DNA of 64,000 nucleotides from Aquincola tertiaricarbonis (GTDB lineage Bacteria; Pseudomonadota; Gammaproteobacteria; Burkholderiales; Burkholderiaceae_C). Positions 41,729 through 50,700 of the stretch are shown in pieces. A model generated the notes under the pieces. It did no database searches, was not told where the DNA came from, and worked only from the letters and a program-made list of their open reading frames with translations. The stretch's first letter is position 1. Every line of letters begins with the position of its first letter. Both the position numbers and the translations under genes were made by a program. The stretch lies in assembly GCF_000969605.1 (NCBI RefSeq), contig NZ_JZUE01000007.1, positions 1 to 64,000 of the forward strand, in the 5' to 3' direction.

Positions 41729-42946
41729 ATGGCACTCGTCACCTTCACCCGCCGCCGCCTTGCACTGGCCGGCCTGGCCTTCACCACCCTGGCATGGGGC
41801 GCGGCGGCACAGGCCCAGGCCGTGATCAAGATCGGTGAGGTCAACAGCTACAAGGCCCAGCCCGCCTTCCTGGAGCCCTACAAGAAGGGCATGGAGCTGG
41901 CGGTGGAGGAGATCAACGCCGCCGGCGGCCTGCTGGGCAAGAAGGTGGAGCTGATCACCCGCGACGACAACGCCAGCCCCGGCGATGCGGTGCGTGCGGC
42001 GGAGGAGCTGATCTCGCGCGAGAAGGTGGACGTGCTGGCGGGCTCCTTCCTGTCCAACACCGGCCTGGCGCTGACCGACTTCGCCAAGCAGAAGAAGTTC
42101 TTCTACCTGGCCGGCGAGCCGCTGACCGACAAGATCGTCTGGCAGAACGGCAACCGCTATACCTTCCGCCTGCGCGCCTCCACCTACATGCAGTCGGCCA
42201 TGCTGGTGCCGGAAGCCGCCAAGCTCAAGAAGAAGCGCTGGGCCATCGTCTACCCCAACTACGAATACGGCCAGTCGGCCATCGCCACCTTCAAGACGCT
42301 GCTGAAGGCTGCGCAGCCCGACGTGGAGTTCGTGGCCGAGCAGGCGCCGCCGCTGGGCAAGCTGGACGCGGGCAGCGTGGTGCAGGCGCTGGCCGATGCC
42401 AAGCCCGACGCCATCTTCAACGTGCTGTTCGGCGCCGACCTGACCAAGTTCGTGCGCGAGGGCAACACCCGCGGCCTGTTCCAGGGCCGCGAGGTGGTGA
42501 GCCTGCTGACCGGCGAGCCGGAGTACCTCGACCCGCTGAAGGACGAGACGCCCAACGGCTGGATCGTCACCGGCTACCCCTGGTACGGCATCCAGACGCC
42601 CGAGCACAAGGCCTTCTTCCTGGCCTACCACGGCAAGTACAAGGACTACCCGCGCCTGGGCTCGGTGGTGGGCTACAGCATGATCAAGTCGCTGGCCGAA
42701 GGCATCAAGAAGGCCAAGAGCACCGAGACCGAGAAGCTGATCACCGCCTTCCGCGGCCTGGAAGTCACCGGCCCGTTCGGCAAGTTCCACTACCGCGCCA
42801 TCGACCAGCAGTCCACGCTGGGCGCCTACGTGGGCCGCACCAAGAACGACAACGGCAAGGGCGTGATGGTCGACTACACCTACCTCGACGGCGCCAAGTT
42901 CCAGCCCAGCGACGCCGAAGTAAAGAAGCTGCGCGCCGCCGACTGA
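41729..42946 (+). CDS. Branched-chain-type ABC transporter substrate-binding protein
   Basis: A 405-residue periplasmic binding protein of the LivK/Peripla_BP_6 family. The signal (TRRRLALAGLAFTTLAWG, cleaved after about 31) contains a twin-arginine-like start, so Tat export is possible. The mature protein begins VIKIGEVNSYKAQPAF. Together with the following permease and two ATPases it forms a complete importer. Its place in the cluster suggests a pyridine carboxylate such as nicotinate or 6-hydroxynicotinate as the ligand; that is inference. Confidence 0.92.
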   Translation: MALVTFTRRRLALAGLAFTTLAWGAAAQAQAVIKIGEVNSYKAQPAFLEPYKKGMELAVEEINAAGGLLGKKVELITRDDNASPGDAVRAAEELISREKVDVLAGSFLSNTGLALTDFAKQKKFFYLAGEPLTDKIVWQNGNRYTFRLRASTYMQSAMLVPEAAKLKKKRWAIVYPNYEYGQSAIATFKTLLKAAQPDVEFVAEQAPPLGKLDAGSVVQALADAKPDAIFNVLFGADLTKFVREGNTRGLFQGREVVSLLTGEPEYLDPLKDETPNGWIVTGYPWYGIQTPEHKAFFLAYHGKYKDYPRLGSVVGYSMIKSLAEGIKKAKSTETEKLITAFRGLEVTGPFGKFHYRAIDQQSTLGAYVGRTKNDNGKGVMVDYTYLDGAKFQPSDAEVKKLRAAD

Positions 42947-42957
42947 ATGCCGTGCAC

Positions 42958-42978
42958 GGTGCGGGCCGCGCCCGCACC
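42958..42978 (+). promoter_or_regulatory. Hairpin between binding-protein and permease genes
   Basis: GGTGCGGG and CCCGCACC form a perfect 8-bp stem with a 5-base loop, 12 bases after the binding-protein stop. No T-run follows. Hairpins here often protect the upstream mRNA and lower expression of the membrane components. The rest of the 126-base gap shows nothing. Confidence 0.45.
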
Positions 42979-43072
42979 GGCCGCCCACCCGTCCGAGATG
43001 CCCTGCCGCTGCGCGATGCCTGCAGCGGTGGCGGGGCTGCCTGTCTGATCGCCGAGCACACCGCCATCCGCC

Positions 43073-44956
43073 ATGGATCTCTCCGGCTTCATCGTCCAAC
43101 TGCTCAACGGCCTGGCCGGCGCATCGTCGCTGTTCCTCGTCGGGGCCGGCCTGTCGCTGATCTTCGGCGTCACGCGCATCGTGAACTTCGCGCATGGCTC
43201 GTTCTTCATGCTCGGCATCTACATCGCCTACAGCCTGACCGACCGGCTGGGCAGCGCCTGGTTCTGGCCGGCGCTGCTGCTGGCCTCGCTGGCGGTGGGC
43301 CTGGTCGGCGCGCTGGTGGAGATGACGCTGCTGCGCCGCATCTACCGCGCGCCGGAGCTGTTCCAGCTGCTGGCCACCTTTGCGCTGGTGCTGGTGATCA
43401 AGGACGCGGCACTGTGGCTCTGGGGCCCTGAAGACCTGCTGGGCCCGCGCGCCCCGGGCCTCACCGGCTCCATCGACATCCTGGGCCGGCGCTTCCCCAC
43501 CTACGACATCTTCCTGATCTTCATCGGCCCCATCGTGCTGGGCCTGCTGTGGCTGCTGCTCACCCGCACCCGCTTCGGCACGCTGGTTCGCGCCGCCACG
43601 CAGGACCGCGAGATGGTGGGTGCACTCGGCGTCAACCAGGCCTGGCTGTTCACCGCCGTGTTCGCGCTGGGCGCGATGCTGGCCGGCCTGGGCGGCGCAC
43701 TGCAGATGCCACGCGAGCCGGCCAACCTGGGCCTGGACCTGCTGACCATCGGCGATGCGTTCGTGGTGGTGGTGGTGGGCGGCATGGGCTCCATTCCCGG
43801 CGCCTACGTGGCCGCGCTGATCATCGCGGAGATCAAGGCGCTGTGCATCGGCATCGGCAACGTGGAGCTGTTCGGCATCGCCTTCTCGTTCTCCAAGCTC
43901 ACGCTGGTGGCCGAGTTCCTGGTGATGGCCGCGGTGCTGGTGGTGCGGCCCTGGGGCCTGTTCGGCCGGCCGCAGGGCACCAGCCGCAACAGCGCACCGC
44001 CGGAAGAGCCGCTGCGCCCGGCCGGCAACGGCCTGAAGATCGCCGGCGCCGTGCTGCTGCTGGCCCTGGTGGCCATGCCCGCGGCCACCGCCGATGCGCC
44101 CTACCTCACCGTGCTGGCCATCGACCTGCTGACGGCCGCGCTGTTCGCCGCCAGCCTGCACTTCATCATGGGCCCGGCCGGCATGCATTCGTTCGGCCAT
44201 GCGGCGTACTTCGGCCTGGGCGCCTATGCGGCCGCGCTGCTGGTGCGCAACGCGGGGCTGCCGATGGAGCTGTCGCTGCTGCTGGCGCCGGTGGCCGCCG
44301 CCGTGGGCGCGCTGGTGTTCGGCTGGTTCTGCGTGCGGCTGTCGGGCGTGTACCTGGCGATGCTCACGCTGGCCTTCGCGCAGATCGTCTGGTCGGTCAC
44401 CTTCCAGTGGGACGAGTTCACCGGCGGCAGCAACGGCATCACCGGCGTGTGGCCGGCCGAATGGCTGTCCGACAAGACGCACTACTACTTCCTCACGCTG
44501 GCGCTGGTCGCGCTGGCGGTGCTGGCGCTGCGGCGCATCCTGTTCTCGCCCTTCGGCTATGCGATGCGCGCGGGCCGCGATTCACCGCTGCGGGCCGATG
44601 CCATCGGCATCGACGTCAAGCGCATGCAGTGGGTGGCCTTCGTGGTGGCGGGCTTGTTCGCCGGGCTGGCGGGCGCGCTGTACGCCTTCAGCAAGGGCAG
44701 CATCTCGCCCGACGTGCTGGGCGTTGGCCGCTCGGTGGACGGCCTGGTGATGGTGCTGCTGGGCGGGCTGCAGACGCTGTCGGGCCCGCTGGTGGGCGCG
44801 GTCACCTTCACCTGGCTGCAGGACACCGTGGCCCGCAGCACCGACTACTGGCGCGCCCTGCTGGGCGGCATCATCCTGCTGCTGGTGCTGGCCTTTCCGC
44901 AGGGCATCGCCGGCTTCGTGCGGCAGCTGTTCGCCAACCGCAAGGAGGCTGCGTGA
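43073..44956 (+). CDS. Fused LivH-LivM type ABC permease
   Basis: A 627-residue protein joining both permease halves of a branched-chain amino acid type importer. The LivH-like half (about 1-295) starts LLNGLAGASSLFLVGAGLSL, and the LivM-like half (about 320-620) includes the EAA-type segment after FSPFGYAMRAGRDSPLRADAIGI, quoted here by its region 500-522. Fused permeases are known in this family but are less common than separate ones. It overlaps the ATPase gene by one base. Confidence 0.92.
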   Translation: MDLSGFIVQLLNGLAGASSLFLVGAGLSLIFGVTRIVNFAHGSFFMLGIYIAYSLTDRLGSAWFWPALLLASLAVGLVGALVEMTLLRRIYRAPELFQLLATFALVLVIKDAALWLWGPEDLLGPRAPGLTGSIDILGRRFPTYDIFLIFIGPIVLGLLWLLLTRTRFGTLVRAATQDREMVGALGVNQAWLFTAVFALGAMLAGLGGALQMPREPANLGLDLLTIGDAFVVVVVGGMGSIPGAYVAALIIAEIKALCIGIGNVELFGIAFSFSKLTLVAEFLVMAAVLVVRPWGLFGRPQGTSRNSAPPEEPLRPAGNGLKIAGAVLLLALVAMPAATADAPYLTVLAIDLLTAALFAASLHFIMGPAGMHSFGHAAYFGLGAYAAALLVRNAGLPMELSLLLAPVAAAVGALVFGWFCVRLSGVYLAMLTLAFAQIVWSVTFQWDEFTGGSNGITGVWPAEWLSDKTHYYFLTLALVALAVLALRRILFSPFGYAMRAGRDSPLRADAIGIDVKRMQWVAFVVAGLFAGLAGALYAFSKGSISPDVLGVGRSVDGLVMVLLGGLQTLSGPLVGAVTFTWLQDTVARSTDYWRALLGGIILLLVLAFPQGIAGFVRQLFANRKEAA

Positions 44957-45732
44957 TGAGCCTGTTGAACGTCACCAACCTGGGCAAGTCCTTCGGCGGC
45001 AACCGGGCCGTCGATGGCGTGAGCTTCTCGGTCGCCAAGGGCGAGCTGCTGGCGCTGATCGGCCCCAACGGCGCCGGCAAGTCGACCACCTTCAACATGG
45101 TCAACGGCCAGTTGAAGGCCGACACCGGCAGCATCCAGCTCGAAGGCCAGGAGCTGATCGGCCGCCGGCCGCGCGACATCTGGAAGATGGGCGTGGGCCG
45201 CACCTTCCAGATCGCCGAGACCTTCGGCTCGCTGACGGTGGTGGAGAACGTGCAGATGGCGCTGCTGTCCAGCGACGGCCGGCTGTTCTCGATGTTCCGC
45301 CGGGCCGCCGACCACAAGCGCGACGAGGCGATGGCCCTGCTGGCCCAGGTGGGCATGGCTGCGCAGGCCGACCGGCCGTGCAGCGTGCTGGCCTACGGCG
45401 ACGTGAAGCGGGTGGAGCTGGCCATCGCGATGGCCAACACGCCCAAGCTGCTGCTGATGGACGAGCCCACCGCCGGCATGGCGCCGAAGGAGCGCAACGA
45501 GCTGATGGCGCTGACCAAGCAGCTGGTGATCGAGCGCGGCATCGCGGTGCTGTTCACCGAGCACAGCATGGACGTGGTGTTCGCCTACGCCGACCGCATG
45601 ATCGTGCTGGCCCGCGGCCGGCTGATCGCCGAAGGCAAGCCGGCCGAGATCCGCGACCATCCCAAGGTGCAGGAGGTCTATTTCGGCACCGGAAAAACGT
45701 TTGAGAAGAAGACTCCGCAGGTGCCCGCATGA
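44956..45732 (+). CDS. ABC transporter ATP-binding protein, LivG-like
   Basis: A 258-residue ATPase with Walker A GPNGAGKSTT and Walker B LLLMDEPTAGM. The signature region reads VLAYGDVKRVELAIA, so the usual LSGGQ is replaced by AYGDVK, a variant seen in LivG-type proteins. AAGGAGG at 44942-44948 sits seven bases before the ATG. It is the first of the paired ATPases. Confidence 0.94.
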   Translation: MSLLNVTNLGKSFGGNRAVDGVSFSVAKGELLALIGPNGAGKSTTFNMVNGQLKADTGSIQLEGQELIGRRPRDIWKMGVGRTFQIAETFGSLTVVENVQMALLSSDGRLFSMFRRAADHKRDEAMALLAQVGMAAQADRPCSVLAYGDVKRVELAIAMANTPKLLLMDEPTAGMAPKERNELMALTKQLVIERGIAVLFTEHSMDVVFAYADRMIVLARGRLIAEGKPAEIRDHPKVQEVYFGTGKTFEKKTPQVPA

Positions 45733-46481
45733 CTGCCGCGACTTCCGCCAATCCCGCCGACCTGCTGCTGGACGCCAGCGGCCTCAACGCCTGGTACGGC
45801 GCCGCGCAGATCCTGTTCGACGTGGGCCTGCAGGTGCGACGCGGGGAGGTGGTGGCGCTGATGGGCCGCAACGGCGCCGGCAAGTCCACCACGCTCAAGA
45901 CCCTGATGGGCCTGCTGGTCAAGCGGCGCGGCAACGTGCAGTTCATGGGCCTCGACATCAGCCGCGCGCAGCCGCATGAGATCGCCCGCGCGGGCCTGGG
46001 CTTCGTGCCCGAAGACCGGCGCGTGTTCAGCGACCTCACGGTGCTGGAGAACTTCGAGGTGGGCCGCCAGCCGCCGCGCCGCTGGCCCGATGGCAGCGAC
46101 GCACCGCTGTGGACGGCCGAGCGGCTGTTCCAGCTGTTTCCCAACCTGGGCGAGATGCCCGACCGCCCCGGCGGCCGCATGAGCGGCGGCGAGCAGCAGA
46201 TGCTGACCGTGGCGCGCACGCTCATGGGCAACCCCTTCCTGGTGCTGCTGGACGAGCCCTCGGAAGGCGTGGCGCCGGTGATCGTCGAGCAGATGGCGCA
46301 CATGATCCTGGCGCTGAAGGCGCAGGGCGTGAGCATCCTGTTGTCGGAACAAAACATGCACTTCGCCGAACTGGTGTCCGACCGCGCCTATGTGCTCGAG
46401 AAGGGCCAGATGCGGTACACCGGCAGCATGGCCGACCTGGCCGCGAACGAGGAAGTGCGGCGGGCCTACCTGAGTGTGTGA
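45729..46481 (+). CDS. ABC transporter ATP-binding protein, LivF-like
   Basis: A 250-residue ATPase with Walker A GRNGAGKSTT, signature MSGGEQQML, Walker B LLLDEPSEGVAP and switch LSEQNMHF, all typical of LivF. The start overlaps the LivG-like stop by four bases. Completes the importer started at 41.7 kb. Confidence 0.94.
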   Translation: MTAATSANPADLLLDASGLNAWYGAAQILFDVGLQVRRGEVVALMGRNGAGKSTTLKTLMGLLVKRRGNVQFMGLDISRAQPHEIARAGLGFVPEDRRVFSDLTVLENFEVGRQPPRRWPDGSDAPLWTAERLFQLFPNLGEMPDRPGGRMSGGEQQMLTVARTLMGNPFLVLLDEPSEGVAPVIVEQMAHMILALKAQGVSILLSEQNMHFAELVSDRAYVLEKGQMRYTGSMADLAANEEVRRAYLSV

Positions 46482-46497
46482 CCAACGGAGCGCAACC

Positions 46498-47232
46498 ATG
46501 AGCCGACCTTCCGCCCTTCAACGCCGCAGCTTCCTGCTGCAATCCTCCGCCGCCCTGCTGGCCGCCGGCACCGCGCCCTGGGCGCTGGCGGCGGACGCGC
46601 TCAAGCCCGACGACAAGTCGGCGCTGATCGTGGTGGACGTTCAGAACTGCTTCGTGCCCGGCGGCACGCTGCCCGTGAAGGGCGGGGACGAGGTGGTGCC
46701 GGTGATCAACCGCATCGCCCCGGCCTTCGCCAACATCGTGGTGACGCAGGACTGGCACACGCCGGGCCATGCCTCGTTCGCCAGCAGCCATGGCGGCAAG
46801 AAGCCGTTCGAGACCACGGTGCTGAAGTACGGCAACCAGGTGCTGTGGCCCGACCACTGCGTGCAGGGCACTGAGGACGCGGCGCTGCACAAGGACCTGA
46901 AGCTGCCCACCGCGCAGCTCATCATCCGCAAGGGCTTCAACAAGGGCGTGGACAGTTATTCCGCCTTCGAGGAGGCCGACCGCAAGACCGTCACCGGCCT
47001 CGCCGGCTACCTGAAGGCCCGCGGCATCAAGACGGTGTACGTCACCGGCCTGGCGACGGACTTCTGCGTGGCCTGGACGGCGATGGACGCACGCAAGGCC
47101 GGCTTCAACGTCTACGTGATCGAGGACGCCACACGCGCCATCGACTTGAACGGCTCGCTGGAAGCGGCCTGGAAGCAGATGGCGGCCAAGGGCGTCAAGC
47201 GCATCCAGTCGTCGGACATCGCGGCGGCCTGA
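46498..47232 (+). CDS. Tat-exported nicotinamidase-like hydrolase
   Basis: A 244-residue isochorismatase-fold amidase with the PncA catalytic set: Asp47 in VVDVQNCF, Lys145, and Cys190 in GLATDFCVAW, with metal ligands in QDWHTPGH (Asp85, His87, His91). Unlike cytoplasmic PncA it begins with a twin-arginine signal (QRRSFLL, then a hydrophobic run to WALA), so it should act in the periplasm. It would make nicotinate from nicotinamide ahead of uptake or oxidation by NicAB. ATG 46498 follows CGGAG; an earlier in-frame ATG overlaps the ATPase gene. Confidence 0.88.
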   Translation: MSRPSALQRRSFLLQSSAALLAAGTAPWALAADALKPDDKSALIVVDVQNCFVPGGTLPVKGGDEVVPVINRIAPAFANIVVTQDWHTPGHASFASSHGGKKPFETTVLKYGNQVLWPDHCVQGTEDAALHKDLKLPTAQLIIRKGFNKGVDSYSAFEEADRKTVTGLAGYLKARGIKTVYVTGLATDFCVAWTAMDARKAGFNVYVIEDATRAIDLNGSLEAAWKQMAAKGVKRIQSSDIAAA

Positions 47233-47248
47233 CGCCCTCTCCTCCACC

Positions 47249-47761
47249 GTGACCGCTGCAGTACCCGCGCCGCCGATCGAGTTGCAGGTGAACGGCCAGC
47301 TGCGGGTGCTGCAGGTGCCGCCCGAGGCGCCGCTGCTGCAGGTGCTGCGCAATGACCTGCGGCTCAACGGCCCCAAGTACGGCTGCGGACTCGGCCAGTG
47401 CGGCGCCTGCGCGGTGCTGGTCGATGGCCAGGTGGCGCGCTCGTGCTGCATTCCGGCCGGTGGCATGCAGGGCCGCTCGGTCACCACGCTGGAAGGCCTG
47501 GGTACGCGCGCAGCGCCCCACTGGGTGCAGCAGGCCTTCATCGACACCCAGGCCGCGCAGTGCGGCTACTGCCTCAACGGCATGGTGATGGCCACGCTGG
47601 CGCTGTTGACGCACTGCGCGCAGCCCACCGAGGCGCAGATCCGCGAGGCGCTGGCGCACCACCTGTGCCGCTGCGGCACGCACATCGAGATCCTGTCGGC
47701 GGTGCGCCGCGCGGTGGTGCTGCGCGACCAGGCTGCGGCGAAGCCGCCCCACGCCGCATGA
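47249..47761 (+). CDS. nicA: Nicotinate dehydrogenase small Fe-S subunit (NicA-like)
   Basis: A 170-residue subunit with two [2Fe-2S] sites: plant-type Cys46, Cys51, Cys54 and Cys66 (GCGLGQCGACAV), then Cys105, Cys108, Cys140 and Cys142 (QCGYCLNGM and CRCG). It matches the small subunit of molybdenum hydroxylases such as P. putida NicA. The start is GTG. Its stop overlaps the start of the large subunit, as in nicAB. Confidence 0.9.
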   Translation: MTAAVPAPPIELQVNGQLRVLQVPPEAPLLQVLRNDLRLNGPKYGCGLGQCGACAVLVDGQVARSCCIPAGGMQGRSVTTLEGLGTRAAPHWVQQAFIDTQAAQCGYCLNGMVMATLALLTHCAQPTEAQIREALAHHLCRCGTHIEILSAVRRAVVLRDQAAAKPPHAA

Positions 47762-50700
47762 CGCTGGCCCACCGCTCCCAGCACCTGGACCGCGCCGGCT
47801 TCCTGGCCGCCAGCGGCGTGCTGCTGGTGCTGCGCGAAGCGCCACCCGCGCCGCCGCCCAGCCCCGGCCAGCCGCCCGCGGTATCGGCCAACCCGGCCGA
47901 GGGCCCGGAGATCCTGCTGGCGCTGTGGGAGGACGGCAGCGCCACCGGCCTGCATGGCCATGTGGACTTGGGCACCGGCCTGCGCACCGCGCTCTCGCAG
48001 CTGGTGGCCGAGGAACTGGACCTGCCGCTGGCGGAGGTGACGATGGTGATGGGCCACACCTGCAGCGTGCCCAACCAGGGCGCCACGATCGCCAGCGCCA
48101 GCATCCAGGTGCACGGCCTGCCGCTGCGCCAGGCCGCGGCCCAGGCCCGGGCCTGGTTGCGGGAGCAGGGCGCCACGCCGGCCGATCTGCAGGGCCGCCA
48201 GGTGCGGCTGCTGCTCGACCCGGCGGCGGCCACGCTCAAGCCGCACGAGCAGCACCGCGTGATCGGCCAGCCGGTGCCCCGGGTGGACATCCCGGCCAAG
48301 GCCACGGGCGAGCTGATCTTCGTGCACGACATGCGCCTGCCCGGCATGCTGCACGGCCGCGTGGTGCGCCCGCCCTATGCCGGCGTGGATGCCGGCGACT
48401 TCGTCGGCCGCACGCTGCAGTCGGTGGACCGCGATTCCATCGGCCACCTGCCCGGCATCGTCGACCTGGTGGTCATCGGCGACTTCATCGGCATCGTGGC
48501 CGAGCGTGAAGACCAGGCCGAAGCCGCGATGCAGGCGCTGCAGGTGCAGTGGAAGCCCTGGCCCGGCCTGCAGGCGCTGCACGACGTGGAAAACGCGGTG
48601 CGCAGCAACCCCGCCACCCGCCGGCTGCTGCTGGAGAAGGGCGACGTGCAGACGGCCATCGCCGGCGCCGCCCAACCGATGCCGCGCAGCTACCTCTGGC
48701 CCTACCAGCTGCATGCGTCCATCGGGCCTTCGTGCGCGGTGGCCGACTGGCAGGACGGCAAGCTCACCGTGTGGGCCGGCACCCAGAACCCGCACGTGCT
48801 GCGCGCCGACCTTGCCAGGCTCACCGGCCTGGCCGATGTGCAGGTGGACGTGGTGCGCATGGAAGCCGCCGGCTGCTATGGCCGCAACGGCGCGGACGAC
48901 GTGGCGGCCGATGCGGCCCTGCTCTCGCGTGCGGTGGGCCAGCCGGTGCGGGTGCAGCTCACGCGCGAGCAGGAGCATGCCTGGGAGCCCAAGGGCGCCG
49001 CGCAGCTCATGCAGATCGACGGCGGGCTGCAGGCCGACGGCTCGCCCGCGGCCTACGACTTCCAGACCAGCTACCCCAGCAACGGCGCGCCCACGCTGGC
49101 GCTGCTGCTTACCGGCACCGTGCCCGCCACGGCCACCGCCTACGAGATGGGCGACCGCACCGCGGTGCCGCCCTACGACTACGCGAACCTGCGCGTGGCC
49201 GCCAACGACATGGCGCCGATCCTGCGCGCCTCGTGGCTGCGCGGCGTCTCGGCGCTGCCCAACAGCTTCGCGCATGAGTCGTACATCGACGAACTGGCCA
49301 CCGCGGCCGGCGTCGACCCGGTGGATTACCGGCTGCGCTGGCTGAAGGACGAGCGCGCGGCCGAGCTCGTGCGTGCCACCGCCGCCAAGGCCGGCTGGCG
49401 GCCGCACACCGCACCGCAGGGCCAGCCGGCGGTGGGCGACGTGCTCCGGGGCCAGGGCTTCGCGTATGCGCGCTACGTGCACAGCAAGTTCCCCGGCTTC
49501 GGCGCCGCCTGGGCCGCCTGGGTGGCCGACGTGGAAGTCAACCGCGTGACCGGCGAGGTGCATGTCAGGCGCGTGGTGGTGGGCCACGACGCGGGCCTGA
49601 TGGTCAACCCCGCCGGCGTGCAGCACCAGGTGCACGGCAACGTGCTGCAGACCACCAGCCGTGCGCTGAAGGAGCAGGTGCGCACCGAGCCTTCGGGCCC
49701 GAACATCGGCGCGGTGGCCACGCGCGAATGGGGCAGTTACCCGATCCTCAGCTTCCGCGAGGTGCCGGTGGTGGAGGTGATGCTGATGCCGCGGCCCGGC
49801 GAGGCGCCGCTGGGCTCGGGCGAATCGGCTTCGGTGCCGGGCACGGCGGCCATCGCCAACGCGATCTTCGACGCCACCGGCGTGCGATTCCGCAACCCGC
49901 CGTTCACACCCGAGGTGGTGCGCGCGGCCCTGAATCCGCTGCCCGGGCCGCAGGAGGACGCTGGTGCGGCTGCCGCGCTGCCGCCCGCCGCCGAAGCGCC
50001 CGCCCTGCCCCGCCCCGCGCTGCCGCCCGATGCACCGCTGCCGCGCCGCCGCCGCGGCCTGTGGGCCACCGCGGGTGCGCTGCTGGCGGGGCTGGTGGGC
50101 CTGGGCGCGGCCGCCTTCGGCTGGCGCCCGGCCATCGCGCCGGTGGCGGCCGGCAGCAGCGCACTTGTCTATACAAGCCAGACGATCGAGCGCGGCCGGC
50201 TGCTGGCCGCCGCCGGCGACTGCGTCGTGTGCCACACCGCGCCCGGCGGCACGCCCAATGCCGGCGGGCGCGCGATGCAGACGCCCTTCGGCACCGTCTA
50301 CAGCACCAACCTCACGCCCGATGCGGCCACCGGCATCGGCCAATGGTCGTTCAGCGCCTTCCAGCGTGCGATGCGCGAAGGCATCTCGCGCGATGGCCGC
50401 CACCTGTACCCGGCCTTCCCGTACACGTCGTTCACCAAGATGACCGACGACGACCTGACCGCGCTGTATGCCTACCTGATGGCGCAGCCGGCCGTGGCGC
50501 ACCAGCCGCCGGCCACCAGGCTGGCCTTCCCCTTCAGCCTGCGGCCGCTGATGGCGCTGTGGAACGCGCTGTACCTGGTGCCGGGCCCGGCACAGCCCGA
50601 GCCCGCCCGCAGCGCCGAATGGAACCGCGGCGCCTACCTGGTCAACGGCGCCGGCCACTGCGGCGCCTGCCACACGCCGCGCAATGCCTTCGGGGCCGAG

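Noticed and set aside
43217-43223. CTACATC half-site inside the permease gene
   Set aside because: It is a single half-site within codons for a conserved membrane segment, with no matching arm at the right distance; expected by chance.
40910-44482. A 1190-codon open frame on the minus strand
   Set aside because: It runs antisense to two DUF1185 genes, the binding protein and the permease, all with strong family matches. Its translation is low-complexity, rich in Gln, His, Ala and Gly, as expected from a high-GC shadow.
47566-50673. A 1035-codon open frame on the minus strand
   Set aside because: Antisense to nicB, which has intact haem and molybdenum-domain motifs. The translation shows no known domain.
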